DNA of 8,461 bases. Origin: Spirochaetaceae bacterium. GTDB taxonomy: Bacteria; Spirochaetota; Spirochaetia; Treponematales; Breznakiellaceae. The notes under the pieces were generated by a model, which saw only the letters and a list, made by a program, of their open reading frames with translations, was not told the origin of the DNA and made no database searches. The stretch is taken from positions 1 to 8,461 of the forward strand of contig JAIRPU010000133.1 in assembly GCA_031256815.1 (NCBI GenBank), written 5' to 3'. The translations under genes and the position numbers were made by a program. The stretch's first letter is position 1, and each line of letters opens with the position of its first letter. Positions 1 through 7,112 of the stretch are shown here, one piece after another.

Positions 1-2
1 TT

Positions 3-24
3 TATAATTTTTCAAATTTATAAT
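3..24 (+). promoter_or_regulatory. possible promoter -10 elements upstream of ilvD
   Basis: A perfect TATAAT occurs at 3-8 and again at 19-24, inside a 9-bp direct repeat (TTTATAATT at 1-9 and 17-25). The second copy would start a transcript near 31 and give ilvD a leader of about 56 nt. Its -35 region falls largely outside the window and cannot be judged. TATGCT at 67-72 is a weaker alternative that would make the ilvD message almost leaderless, but no -35 is visible at the right distance. The assignment is tentative because AT-rich DNA produces such hexamers by chance. Confidence 0.25.
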
Positions 25-58
25 TGCTTAAGCGTCAAAGCGAAGGCTCGACTTTTGA

Positions 59-97
59 ATGTTTCTTATGCTATGTTTAAAACATTATGCACAGTGA
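59..97 (+). CDS. possible 12-codon leader peptide overlapping the ilvD start
   Basis: An ATG at 59 opens a short frame, MFLMLCLKHYAQ, that ends at the TGA at 95-97. It overlaps the first 11 nt of ilvD in another frame. GAAGG at 42-46 could serve as its ribosome site, but the 12-nt spacing is long. Three of the twelve residues are Leu (codons CTT, CTA, TTA), which would suit a leader reporting on branched-chain amino-acid supply. Ribosomes ending at 97 could also re-initiate at the ilvD ATG, which has no ribosome site of its own. No terminator/antiterminator pair is visible, so this is a hypothesis; frames this short are common by chance. Confidence 0.2.
   Translation: MFLMLCLKHYAQ
73..85. 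repeat. 13-bp palindrome directly before the ilvD start codon
   Basis: ATGTTT (73-78) and AAACAT (80-85) are perfect inverted copies around a single A at 79. The right arm ends one base before the ilvD ATG. As DNA it could be a small repressor operator. As RNA it cannot form a stable hairpin, because the loop is too small unless the inner pairs open. No regulator can be named from the sequence. Confidence 0.3.
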
Positions 98-1748
98 TAA
101 TGTAAAAAAAGGAACGGCGCGTTCGCCTCACCGTTCTTTATTCAAAGCGCTTGGTTTTATTGAAGAGGAGTTTGAAAGGCCTCTTATAGGAATTGCCGTA
201 GCGGAAAGCGAAATTGTGCCGGGTCACAGCCATTTGGGCAGAGTCGCGGCGGCGGCGGCGGATGGCGTCCGGCTTGCCGGCGGAGTTCCTGTGCGTTTCC
301 CGGTTATAGGCGTTTGCGACGGCATTGCGATGGGACACAGCGGTATGCGTTACTCACTTGTAACAAGAGAGCTAATAGCCGATTCAATTGAGTGTATGGC
401 TATGGCCCATGCATTTGACGCGCTAATTTTTATTCCAAATTGCGATAAAATTGTTCCCGGTATGTTAATGGCCGCAGCAAGGCTCAACCTTCCTTCTGTG
501 TTTGTGTCCGGCGGGCCTATGCTTGCCGGTAAAAGCCGCAGCGGAAAAACGCTTACTTTAACCACAATGTTCGAAGCGGTTGGCGCGGTTTCCGCCGGTA
601 AAATGAACGAAGAAGAACTGTTTGAACTTGAAGAAAACGCCTGCCCGGGCTGCGGCTCTTGCTCTGGAATGTTCACAGCCAATTCAATGAACTGTGTAAC
701 GGAGGCGCTTGGGCTTGCCCTGCCGGGTAACGGAACGGCGCCGGCAGTATTTGCCGAAAGGTTAAGACTGGCAAAAAAGACGGGGATGCTTGCCGTTGAA
801 ACGCTAAAAAAGAATCTGCGCCCGCGTGAAATTCTTACAGAAAAAGCGTTTATGAACGCGCTTGCGCTTGATATGGCGCTTGGCTGTTCAACAAATACCG
901 CGCTGCACTTGCCGGCAATCGCCAGAGAAGCGGGCTTCAAATTCGGGCTTGAACTGTTAAACAAGGTTAGCGCAATAACGCCCAACCTTTGCAGGCTCGC
1001 TCCGGCAAGCGATACCCCAATAGAAGAACTCCACCGCGCCGGCGGGGTAAGCGCGGTGCTTGCCGAACTCGCAAAAAAATCACTTATACACACAGACGTT
1101 TGTACCGTCGGCGGAACTTTACTCGATGTTATTAAAAATGCCAAAAATTACAATCCCGAAGTTATACGTCCAATAGAAAACCCCTACACGCCCACAGGCG
1201 GACTTGCCGCGCTTTGGGGAAATGTAGCGCCGGACGGCTGTGTGGTAAAACAAAGCGCGGTCTCACCGTCAATGCTTAACCATAGCGGCCCTGCGCGTGT
1301 TTTTAACGGCGAAGATGCCGCGTTTACGGCTATAACAGGCGGTAAAATTAAAGCCGGAGACGTTATCGTAATTTGTTACGAAGGTCCCAAGGGCGGCCCT
1401 GGAATGAAAGAGATGCTTGCGCCAACGGCGGCGCTTGCCGGCATGGGGCTGGACGACAAATGCGCGCTGCTTACAGACGGGCGTTTTTCCGGCGCTACCA
1501 AAGGCGCGGCCATAGGGCATATTTCGCCTGAGGCTGCCGCAGGCGGCCCGCTTGCCTTAATCAAAGAAGGAGATATTATCGAAATTGATATTCCAGGCCG
1601 CAAAATAAACGTCAAACTTCCATCTTCCGAACTGGCAAGCAGACGCGCGCGCTGGACGCCGCCCGCACAAAAAACTTATGGAGGCTATCTTGAACGTTAC
1701 GCAAAACAGGTCGGTTCCGCCGCAAACGGCGCCGTATTCGAAGATTAA
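87..1748 (+). CDS. ilvD: dihydroxy-acid dehydratase
   Basis: IlvD dehydrates 2,3-dihydroxy-isovalerate and 2,3-dihydroxy-3-methylvalerate to the 2-keto acids, the shared penultimate step of valine and isoleucine synthesis (and of leucine, through the valine branch). It is an iron-sulfur enzyme of the cytoplasm. The 553 residues are full length for the family. Visible landmarks are the N-terminal SD..KKG..R.PHRSL signature, C119 (NCDK) and C192 (GSCSG) as cluster cysteines, D78, D120 and K121 as the expected Mg2+ site (the Lys is carbamylated in studied homologues), and S468 in GRFSG as the expected catalytic Ser. The plant-type extra cluster Cys is absent from VPGHSHL (44-50), so an oxygen-sensitive [4Fe-4S] form is inferred. 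GVCDGIAMGH resembles the versions in clostridia and archaea. The start at 87 is set by family alignment; no Shine-Dalgarno sequence precedes it. A run of five GCG codons (246-260) encodes Ala54-58. argF follows after 17 bp. Confidence 0.97.
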   Translation: MHSDNVKKGTARSPHRSLFKALGFIEEEFERPLIGIAVAESEIVPGHSHLGRVAAAAADGVRLAGGVPVRFPVIGVCDGIAMGHSGMRYSLVTRELIADSIECMAMAHAFDALIFIPNCDKIVPGMLMAAARLNLPSVFVSGGPMLAGKSRSGKTLTLTTMFEAVGAVSAGKMNEEELFELEENACPGCGSCSGMFTANSMNCVTEALGLALPGNGTAPAVFAERLRLAKKTGMLAVETLKKNLRPREILTEKAFMNALALDMALGCSTNTALHLPAIAREAGFKFGLELLNKVSAITPNLCRLAPASDTPIEELHRAGGVSAVLAELAKKSLIHTDVCTVGGTLLDVIKNAKNYNPEVIRPIENPYTPTGGLAALWGNVAPDGCVVKQSAVSPSMLNHSGPARVFNGEDAAFTAITGGKIKAGDVIVICYEGPKGGPGMKEMLAPTAALAGMGLDDKCALLTDGRFSGATKGAAIGHISPEAAAGGPLALIKEGDIIEIDIPGRKINVKLPSSELASRRARWTPPAQKTYGGYLERYAKQVGSAANGAVFED

Positions 1749-1755
1749 AGCTAAT

Positions 1756-1760
1756 GGAGG
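1756..1760 (+). promoter_or_regulatory. ribosome binding site that sets the argF start
   Basis: GGAGG at 1756-1760 lies 5 nt before the ATG at 1766. It overlaps the in-frame ATG at 1754, so that codon is the ribosome site rather than the start. The resulting protein begins MYDFKGRSLL, as expected for the family. Confidence 0.85.
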
Positions 1761-1765
1761 CAAAT

Positions 1766-2692
1766 ATGTATGATTTTAAGGGACGCTCACTTTTAACTTG
1801 GCTTGATTGGAAAGAAGATGAAATTCGCGCTTTAATTGCGCTTTCGCGCCGTGTAAAAGCCGAAAAACACGAGCAAAAACAACGTTTTAAAGGAATTACT
1901 GTTGCCCTGCTCTTTGAAAAACGCTCAACGCGGACAAGATGCGCGTTTGAAACCGCCGTTGGCGAAGAAGGCGGTCATCCTGTGTTCCTTTCTACGGACG
2001 ATATTCAGCTTGGCGCAAAAGAGAGTGTTGAAGATACGGCAAGGGTGCTTGGGCGTATGTTTAACGCGATTCAATTCCGCGGTTTTAAGCAAAGCACTGC
2101 CGAATCGCTCGCCCGTTATTCCGGCGTACCGGTTTACAACGGGCTTACAGACCAATTCCACCCGACACAGGCGCTGGCCGATGTAATGACTATGGAAGAA
2201 GAGTTTGGCGAGCTTAAAGGACGAACCCTCTGTTTTGTAGGTGATGGACGAAACAATATTGCGCGCTCTCTGCTTGTGCTTTGCGGAAAACTTGGCATAA
2301 ACTTTACCCTTTGCGCTCCAAAAGAGCTGCGGCCAAACGAAGCTGAGCTAAAAAAACTCTGGCAGTCTTCCGCAAGTCTTAAAATTGGAGGCTCTGTAGA
2401 AGGCGCGGACGCAATTTATACTGATGTTTGGGTATCCATGGGAGAAGAAGCGCTGCGCGAAGAACGCAGGCGTATGCTTTCCCCCTTCCAGGTAAACAAC
2501 GGACTGCTCACTAAAACAGGCCGTGACGACACCATATTTTTACACTGCCTGCCGGCGGTGCGCGGTGAAGAAGTTACAGACCAGGTTATTGACGGGCCGC
2601 AAAGCCGTGTTTGGGACGAGGCGGAAAACCGAAAGCATACGATAAAAGCGATTATGCTTGCCACGCTTGGACTTGAACAAATTAAAGTTTAA
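1766..2692 (+). CDS. argF: ornithine carbamoyltransferase
   Basis: The enzyme joins carbamoyl phosphate and ornithine to give citrulline, normally the sixth step of arginine synthesis in the cytoplasm. With the start at 1766 it has 308 residues, a typical subunit length. The N-terminal carbamoyl-phosphate domain carries STRTR at 54-58 and HPTQ at 132-135. The ornithine domain carries D220 and the SMG loop at 224-226 (DVWVSMG). HCLP at 260-263 supplies the active-site Cys, and the C-terminal DEAENRKHTIKA segment is intact. An in-frame ATG at 1754 would add four residues but is part of the ribosome site. The neighbour ilvD suggests an anabolic role. The same fold also serves the arginine deiminase pathway (arcB) and putrescine carbamoyltransferase; the SMG loop supports ornithine as substrate, but direction in vivo cannot be read from sequence. 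It converges on the citrate synthase gene with a 12-bp gap. Confidence 0.93.
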   Translation: MYDFKGRSLLTWLDWKEDEIRALIALSRRVKAEKHEQKQRFKGITVALLFEKRSTRTRCAFETAVGEEGGHPVFLSTDDIQLGAKESVEDTARVLGRMFNAIQFRGFKQSTAESLARYSGVPVYNGLTDQFHPTQALADVMTMEEEFGELKGRTLCFVGDGRNNIARSLLVLCGKLGINFTLCAPKELRPNEAELKKLWQSSASLKIGGSVEGADAIYTDVWVSMGEEALREERRRMLSPFQVNNGLLTKTGRDDTIFLHCLPAVRGEEVTDQVIDGPQSRVWDEAENRKHTIKAIMLATLGLEQIKV

Positions 2693-2704
2693 CCTGCGCG
2701 GTTT

Positions 2705-4042
2705 CTAGCGTGTTTTAAGGCGCGTGTAGGGAGTGTGGCTCTGGACGCATTTATAGGCAGGGCGTATTATACGCCTGCCCGATATAAGCTCTTCCAAACG
2801 ATGCGCGCACCAGCCCGCAACACGGCTTACCGCAAAAAGCGGTGTGTATAAATCGGCCGGTATGTCGAGCATTTTGTAAACCAGGCCGGAATAAAAGTCT
2901 ACATTTGCGCAGATTTCTTTTTCGCGTTTTTTTATGCCGCGTATTAAATCTGGCGAAAGGCGTTCTACCATGCGGTAAAGCCGGTATTCAGGTAAAAATT
3001 GAGGTTTTTCTATGATTAAATCCGCCGCTTTTTCGCGCAAAAGCAGCGCCCTTGGGTCAGATTTTGTATAAACCGCGTGCCCCATTCCATATATAAGCCC
3101 GCTGCCATCGTAAGCTTCGCGCTTTAAAATTTTTTCAAGATAGTCCCGCACTTGAACTTCGTCATCCCATTGTTCAACATTACGTTCAATTTCGGCCATC
3201 ATGCCCATCACTTTTGCGTTTGCTCCGCCATGTTTTGTGCCTTTTAGCGAAGCAATACCGGCGGAAATTGCCGAATATGTATCTGTGTCGGCGCTGGTAA
3301 CAAGATGAACGGCAAAGGTTGAATTATTGCCGCCGCCGTGTTCAGCATGAAGAATCAGCATAAGGTCAAGAATTTCGGCTTCAAGCCGGCTAAACTGCCT
3401 GTCGCGGCGCATCAAACTTAAAATAGATTCCGCTGTATAAAGAGAAGAATCGTTCTGGTGTATAATAAGGCTTTTGTTGTCAAAATAATGCGCTTTTGCG
3501 CGGTATGCATAGGCAATAATCGCCGGAAAACGGGATATTAGTTCAACGCACTGCTTTAGCACATTTTCCGGCGAACGGTCTTCCGGGTTTTCATCGTAAG
3601 AATAAAGGGTAAGTACAGAACGCGCAAGTTTGTTCATTATATCGCGGGAAGGCTGGCGCATTATAGAATCTTCGGAAAAACGCTCTGGCAGCCCGCGAAC
3701 GGAACCCATAAGCTCGCAAAAGCGTTCAAGCTGAATTTTACTTGGAAGTTCTCCAAAGAGAAGCAGATAGACAGTTTCTTCAAAACCATAACGGCCGTCT
3801 GCAACACAGCCTGCAACCAGCTCTTCCACATCGTAACCGCGATAAAAAAGCTTGCCGTCAACGGCAACCTTTTCGCCTTCGCTTGTCATATAACCGTGAA
3901 CTTCGCCAACACGGGTAAGCCCAACAAGCACGCCTGTGCCGTCCGCGTTTCTAAGGCCGCGCTTTACATTATATTTGTTATAAAGTTCAAAATCTATGCT
4001 ATCGCATACTTCAAGAGAGGCTATATAATCATGAATTCCCAT
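2705..4042 (-). CDS. gltA: citrate synthase (citrate/2-methylcitrate synthase family)
   Basis: The enzyme condenses acetyl-CoA with oxaloacetate to give citrate and CoA. In fermentative bacteria this often feeds glutamate synthesis rather than a full cycle. The 445 residues match the longer form common in clostridia, with about 35 extra N-terminal residues before GTGVLVGLT. Active-site features are H232/H235 in LHAEHGGG, catalytic H271 in KHGGAN, H322 in GMGHAVY, D382 in NVDFYSG, and R407 in the FAVSRVAGWCAH segment. Many citrate synthases have GHRVY where this has GHAVY; I recall Ala there in the clostridial-type group, so I do not read it as a defect. 2-Methylcitrate synthase activity (propionyl-CoA) cannot be excluded. 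The ATG is 2 nt beyond the ankyrin gene's stop, and its weak ribosome site (AGG, 4050-4048) lies in that gene's last Arg codon, which points to translational coupling. No terminator is visible after the stop. Confidence 0.93.
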   Translation of the reverse strand: MGIHDYIASLEVCDSIDFELYNKYNVKRGLRNADGTGVLVGLTRVGEVHGYMTSEGEKVAVDGKLFYRGYDVEELVAGCVADGRYGFEETVYLLLFGELPSKIQLERFCELMGSVRGLPERFSEDSIMRQPSRDIMNKLARSVLTLYSYDENPEDRSPENVLKQCVELISRFPAIIAYAYRAKAHYFDNKSLIIHQNDSSLYTAESILSLMRRDRQFSRLEAEILDLMLILHAEHGGGNNSTFAVHLVTSADTDTYSAISAGIASLKGTKHGGANAKVMGMMAEIERNVEQWDDEVQVRDYLEKILKREAYDGSGLIYGMGHAVYTKSDPRALLLREKAADLIIEKPQFLPEYRLYRMVERLSPDLIRGIKKREKEICANVDFYSGLVYKMLDIPADLYTPLFAVSRVAGWCAHRLEELISGRRIIRPAYKCVQSHTPYTRLKTR

Positions 4043-4044
4043 AA

Positions 4045-6957
4045 CTACCTAAGTAAGTTTGCGGCTTCTGTATTCCCCCAGCGTATTGCTATATCCGCCG
4101 GTGTTTCGCCGGCAGTGTTATGCGCGCTGCGCTGCGCGCCCAAGTCAAGCAAAAACGAAATAATATCCGCAGAGCCCTGCCGCGCCGCATAATGCAGCGG
4201 CGTATTTCCAGACTGGTCTGTAGCGGAAACCGATTTGCCGCCAAAAAGCGCCCGGACTGCATCTTTGTTTCCATAAGAGAACGCAACATCAGCCGGAGTG
4301 CGGCCATCCATGGCGACAGAAAATACATTTGACCCCTGGTCTGTTAAAAACTTTGCCGCTTCCCAGTTGCCATTGTTCACCGCATAACGCAGCGGAGTCT
4401 GCCCTTCACGGTCAACAACAGAGAGTTGTTTTGTGCCGACCCAGCCGGCTATCGCCTCTATTTCCTGCTCGCTTTTTTTGGCTGCAATCGCTATATGAAG
4501 CGGCGAACGGCCTTCGTTATCGGTTTGGTCGCGCCCTTTTGAAAGCAGCGAAAGCACTATTCGCGGAGAAACATTAAGCGCCGCCATAAAGGGACTTACA
4601 CCTGCGGCATTCTGAGCGTGAATCTGAGCGCCGTTTTCAATAAGCAGCGCAACAAGGTCGCTTCGTTCATCCTGAACAGCCGTCAAAAGCGGCGTTGAAC
4701 CGCTGCTGTTGCGCGTCTGAACATCGGCACCATTCCGGACAAGATATTCTGCCATGCGCAAATTACCTTCCAAAATCGCAAGCGCAAGCGGGGTATTCCC
4801 GTTGGAATCGCGCAATTCAAGATTTGCGCCGCGCTGCACAAAGAGGTTTGCCAGCGAAAATTTGCCAAGCCTAACCGCGTCATGAAGCGGCGTGTTGCCG
4901 CCAAGGTTGTATGCGTTTATATCGATTCGCGCGTTAATAAGCGCTTCCGCCGCGGACAGCGCTTCGTAGCGCACCGCCGCGTGCAGCGCCGTGTTTCCAA
5001 GCGAATCACGCCCGTTTAAGTTCGCTCCCGCCTGTAAAAGAGCGCGGATAGTCGAAGCCGAATCAAAACGAACCGCTATAAAAAGCGGCGTTTCACCAAG
5101 CGAATTCTGCGCGTCTACAACTGCGCCCTTTGATACTATAACCGGAATAGACTGGTCAAGTTTCCATTCGGCTGCAAGATGAAGAATCGTGCGCCCCTGC
5201 CCGTCTTTCGCGTTTAAAACGGCTGGAACAAACATCCATTCCCTAACGCCGCCTTTTGTATAAAACGTAAGCGAAAGCGGGCTTTCGCCTTTGGCGTTCT
5301 GCAAAAATATATCTGCCCCGCGCGAGATAAAAAGCTCGCCTGCCGCAGAATCATTTTGACGTACGGCAATGTGCAGCGCAGTATCGCCTTCCTGGTTTCT
5401 GGCGTTTACAATGTTTACCGCGCTTTGCCTGTCCAGAATACGCCTGTCAACATCGGCGCTTGCCCTAAGGCGAACTGCCGAAATAAGTATCGTATTGCCG
5501 CCATTATCGCTTTGCATAACCGTTTCCGGAGTAATAAGCTGATCCAGCGCCGGACTGTTGGTTTTTAAGGCCTGTTCAAACGGGGTAACGCCGGCATTGT
5601 CTGCCGCAAAAATATCGGAACGGTAGCTTAAAAGCAATGGAATAAGCGCAGAGCGGTTTTTTTCAACGGCTATAAACAACGGCGTTTTGCCGTCAATGTT
5701 ATGAATTGAAACATCCGCTCTTGCGGCAAGAAGCACTTCCAGCACATCCGGCGGACGGTCAAGGTCAACAACGATATGCAAAGGTGAATCCCCGCGCATA
5801 TCACGGATATTGGGGTTTCCGTTATTTTCCAGCAACAGACTAAGCGCGTTACGGTGCGCTTCCGGCGGAATTGCTACGTGCATTGCCGTATTTCCCTGCG
5901 CGTCCTGCGTGTTTACCTGCGCGCCAAAACGCAGCAAAACGCGCATGGCTTCAATATCGCCTGTCCGTGCCGCCTCGATAAGCGGGGTATCGCCCGCCGT
6001 GCTTTTTATGTTTGGGTCGGCGCGTTTTTCAAGCAGATAATTTGTCCAGCCTGTGTAGCGTTCGCGCACCGCATAATTCAGCGGGGGTAATCCTGCCGAA
6101 GAGCGTAAATTGTAGTTTAATATACGCACCGCCGGCGCGAAAATCGCAAAAAAACCATCGCTGGACGAGCCGCCGGCATTTATAAGCGAAACCGAAATAG
6201 ACGCCGCAGTGTTTGAAGTGCGGTTCGAAAAACAGTCGTCAAGCGGGTTTTGCCCGGCTTTGTCGCGTATGCCCAGCAAATTTTGCAGAACAGCCCCGCG
6301 GGCGTCCCGCGCGGCGCGGATAATCGTTTCTACGGCCGTCTGGTTTTCTTTTTCTATAGCAAGATGAAGAATCGTTTTGCCGTCTTCATCTACAGAAACA
6401 AGCGAAGTACTTGTAAGAATCGCCGTAAGAAGACCCGAATTCTGCGGATTTATGGCGAGTAATGCGGGAGTTTCTCCGGCGTTATTCCTGTTGTGAATGT
6501 ACGCGCCGTTATTGACAAAAACAGCCGCTGTTTTTGAGTCGCCCAAAGAGGCGCTTATGTTAAGGGGCGTGTTATGCTCGTTGTCGGCAGTCATAACGGA
6601 AGCGCCCAATTTTACAAAAAAATCGGCAAGTTCGGTGTTTTTCGCCGCTGCAGCATAGTGCAGCGCGTTTTTGCCGTCAGGCGAAACATCGCCAGGATTC
6701 ATAGAATTAACAAAAAGAGTTTTTGCTTCTTCCTGCTTACCTGTTTCAATTAGTACTCCAAGGCGTTCGGGAACAGTCTTCGCACTTTTTAAACTGCGTT
6801 TTGTTGGCTGTTTTGCCTTTGCCTTTGCCTGCGCAATGATTCCTGCCGGTTCTTCCGCCAAAAGCACTCTGTTTGAATAAACAAAGAACAGTGAAGCTGT
6901 AAAAAAAACCGTTACTATGAAACCGCGAATAATCTGCTGTAAACGCCTTGTTTTCAT
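4045..6957 (-). CDS. large exported or membrane-anchored ankyrin-repeat protein
   Basis: This 970-residue protein consists almost entirely of ankyrin repeats and has no recognisable catalytic domain. Residues 1-12 are basic (MKTRRLQQIIRG). Residues 13-28 are hydrophobic, and VLLAEE (31-36) could be a signal-peptidase I site; there is no lipobox Cys. It is therefore probably periplasmic, or anchored in the inner membrane if uncleaved. A Lys/Ala-rich linker (about 42-60) follows. I count about 26 repeat starts of the D..G.TPLH.A type, the first near 94 and the last near 947, with glycines exactly 33 residues apart from 588 to 786. Residues 243-285 break the pattern. The only Cys I see is C242, which suits an exported protein. 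GAGGA (6971-6967) lies 9 nt before the ATG. The chain stops in the last repeat without an obvious cap. Ankyrin arrays bind proteins; the partner is unknown. It is followed after 2 nt by citrate synthase and is divergent from grpE. Confidence 0.9.
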   Translation of the reverse strand: MKTRRLQQIIRGFIVTVFFTASLFFVYSNRVLLAEEPAGIIAQAKAKAKQPTKRSLKSAKTVPERLGVLIETGKQEEAKTLFVNSMNPGDVSPDGKNALHYAAAAKNTELADFFVKLGASVMTADNEHNTPLNISASLGDSKTAAVFVNNGAYIHNRNNAGETPALLAINPQNSGLLTAILTSTSLVSVDEDGKTILHLAIEKENQTAVETIIRAARDARGAVLQNLLGIRDKAGQNPLDDCFSNRTSNTAASISVSLINAGGSSSDGFFAIFAPAVRILNYNLRSSAGLPPLNYAVRERYTGWTNYLLEKRADPNIKSTAGDTPLIEAARTGDIEAMRVLLRFGAQVNTQDAQGNTAMHVAIPPEAHRNALSLLLENNGNPNIRDMRGDSPLHIVVDLDRPPDVLEVLLAARADVSIHNIDGKTPLFIAVEKNRSALIPLLLSYRSDIFAADNAGVTPFEQALKTNSPALDQLITPETVMQSDNGGNTILISAVRLRASADVDRRILDRQSAVNIVNARNQEGDTALHIAVRQNDSAAGELFISRGADIFLQNAKGESPLSLTFYTKGGVREWMFVPAVLNAKDGQGRTILHLAAEWKLDQSIPVIVSKGAVVDAQNSLGETPLFIAVRFDSASTIRALLQAGANLNGRDSLGNTALHAAVRYEALSAAEALINARIDINAYNLGGNTPLHDAVRLGKFSLANLFVQRGANLELRDSNGNTPLALAILEGNLRMAEYLVRNGADVQTRNSSGSTPLLTAVQDERSDLVALLIENGAQIHAQNAAGVSPFMAALNVSPRIVLSLLSKGRDQTDNEGRSPLHIAIAAKKSEQEIEAIAGWVGTKQLSVVDREGQTPLRYAVNNGNWEAAKFLTDQGSNVFSVAMDGRTPADVAFSYGNKDAVRALFGGKSVSATDQSGNTPLHYAARQGSADIISFLLDLGAQRSAHNTAGETPADIAIRWGNTEAANLLR
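4612..5205 (-). repeat. six in-register 99-bp ankyrin-coding units
   Basis: Within the ankyrin gene, repeats starting at residues 585, 618, 651, 684, 717 and 750 are spaced exactly 33 codons apart, and a seventh begins at 783. Each carries a (D/N)xxGxTPLxxA-like core. On the + strand the corresponding DNA recurs as variants of AAGCGGCGTNTTNCC-like strings about every 99 bp. The units are clearly diverged rather than near-identical, so the array is an old duplication kept in register. Outside this block, repeat lengths vary between about 30 and 36 residues. Confidence 0.8.
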
Positions 6958-6976
6958 TTTTATAAATCCTCAACCA

Positions 6977-7005
6977 ATTATCGGCGTTTTTTGCTAAAAA
7001 GTTAA
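6977..7005 (-). promoter_or_regulatory. candidate promoter of the ankyrin-citrate synthase operon
   Basis: On the minus strand TTAACT (7005-7000) and GATAAT (6982-6977) are separated by 17 nt, a good sigma-70 spacing with four of six and five of six consensus bases. Transcription would start near 6970, close to the GAGGA ribosome site (6971-6967), so the leader would be very short. That tightness lowers confidence. An A9 tract on this strand (7027-7019) lies just upstream and might act like an UP element. Confidence 0.45.
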
Positions 7006-7050
7006 GCTCTATTATTCATTTTTTTTTACACGCCGCCGGCACTAAAGTTA

Positions 7051-7080
7051 TTGACTTTTTTTTGTGTTTTTTATTATAGT
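7051..7080 (+). promoter_or_regulatory. sigma-70-type promoter of grpE-dnaK
   Basis: TTGACT (7051-7056) and TATAGT (7075-7080) are five-of-six matches to -35 and -10, with an 18-nt spacer. Transcription would start near 7087 and leave a leader of about 39 nt before grpE. The spacer is almost all T (T8 at 7056-7063 and T6 at 7067-7072). TACAAT at 7080-7085 is a second -10-like string but lies too far from the -35. No CIRCE operator overlaps the promoter. Confidence 0.65.
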
Positions 7081-7112
7081 ACAATTATAAATGAAACATT
7101 ACAAAATATTTT

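Noticed and set aside
246..260. (GCG)5 triplet repeat in ilvD as a variable tract
   Set aside because: It is in frame, short and encodes Ala in a normal helical region of the enzyme; ordinary codon bias explains it.
350..1144. Long open frame of 264 codons antisense to ilvD
   Set aside because: It mirrors the ilvD codon bias, has no recognisable domain and lies inside an unmistakable full-length gene.
2691..2703. AACC-TGCGC-GGTT hairpin between argF and citrate synthase as a bidirectional terminator
   Set aside because: A 4-bp stem without a T-run on either strand is too weak.
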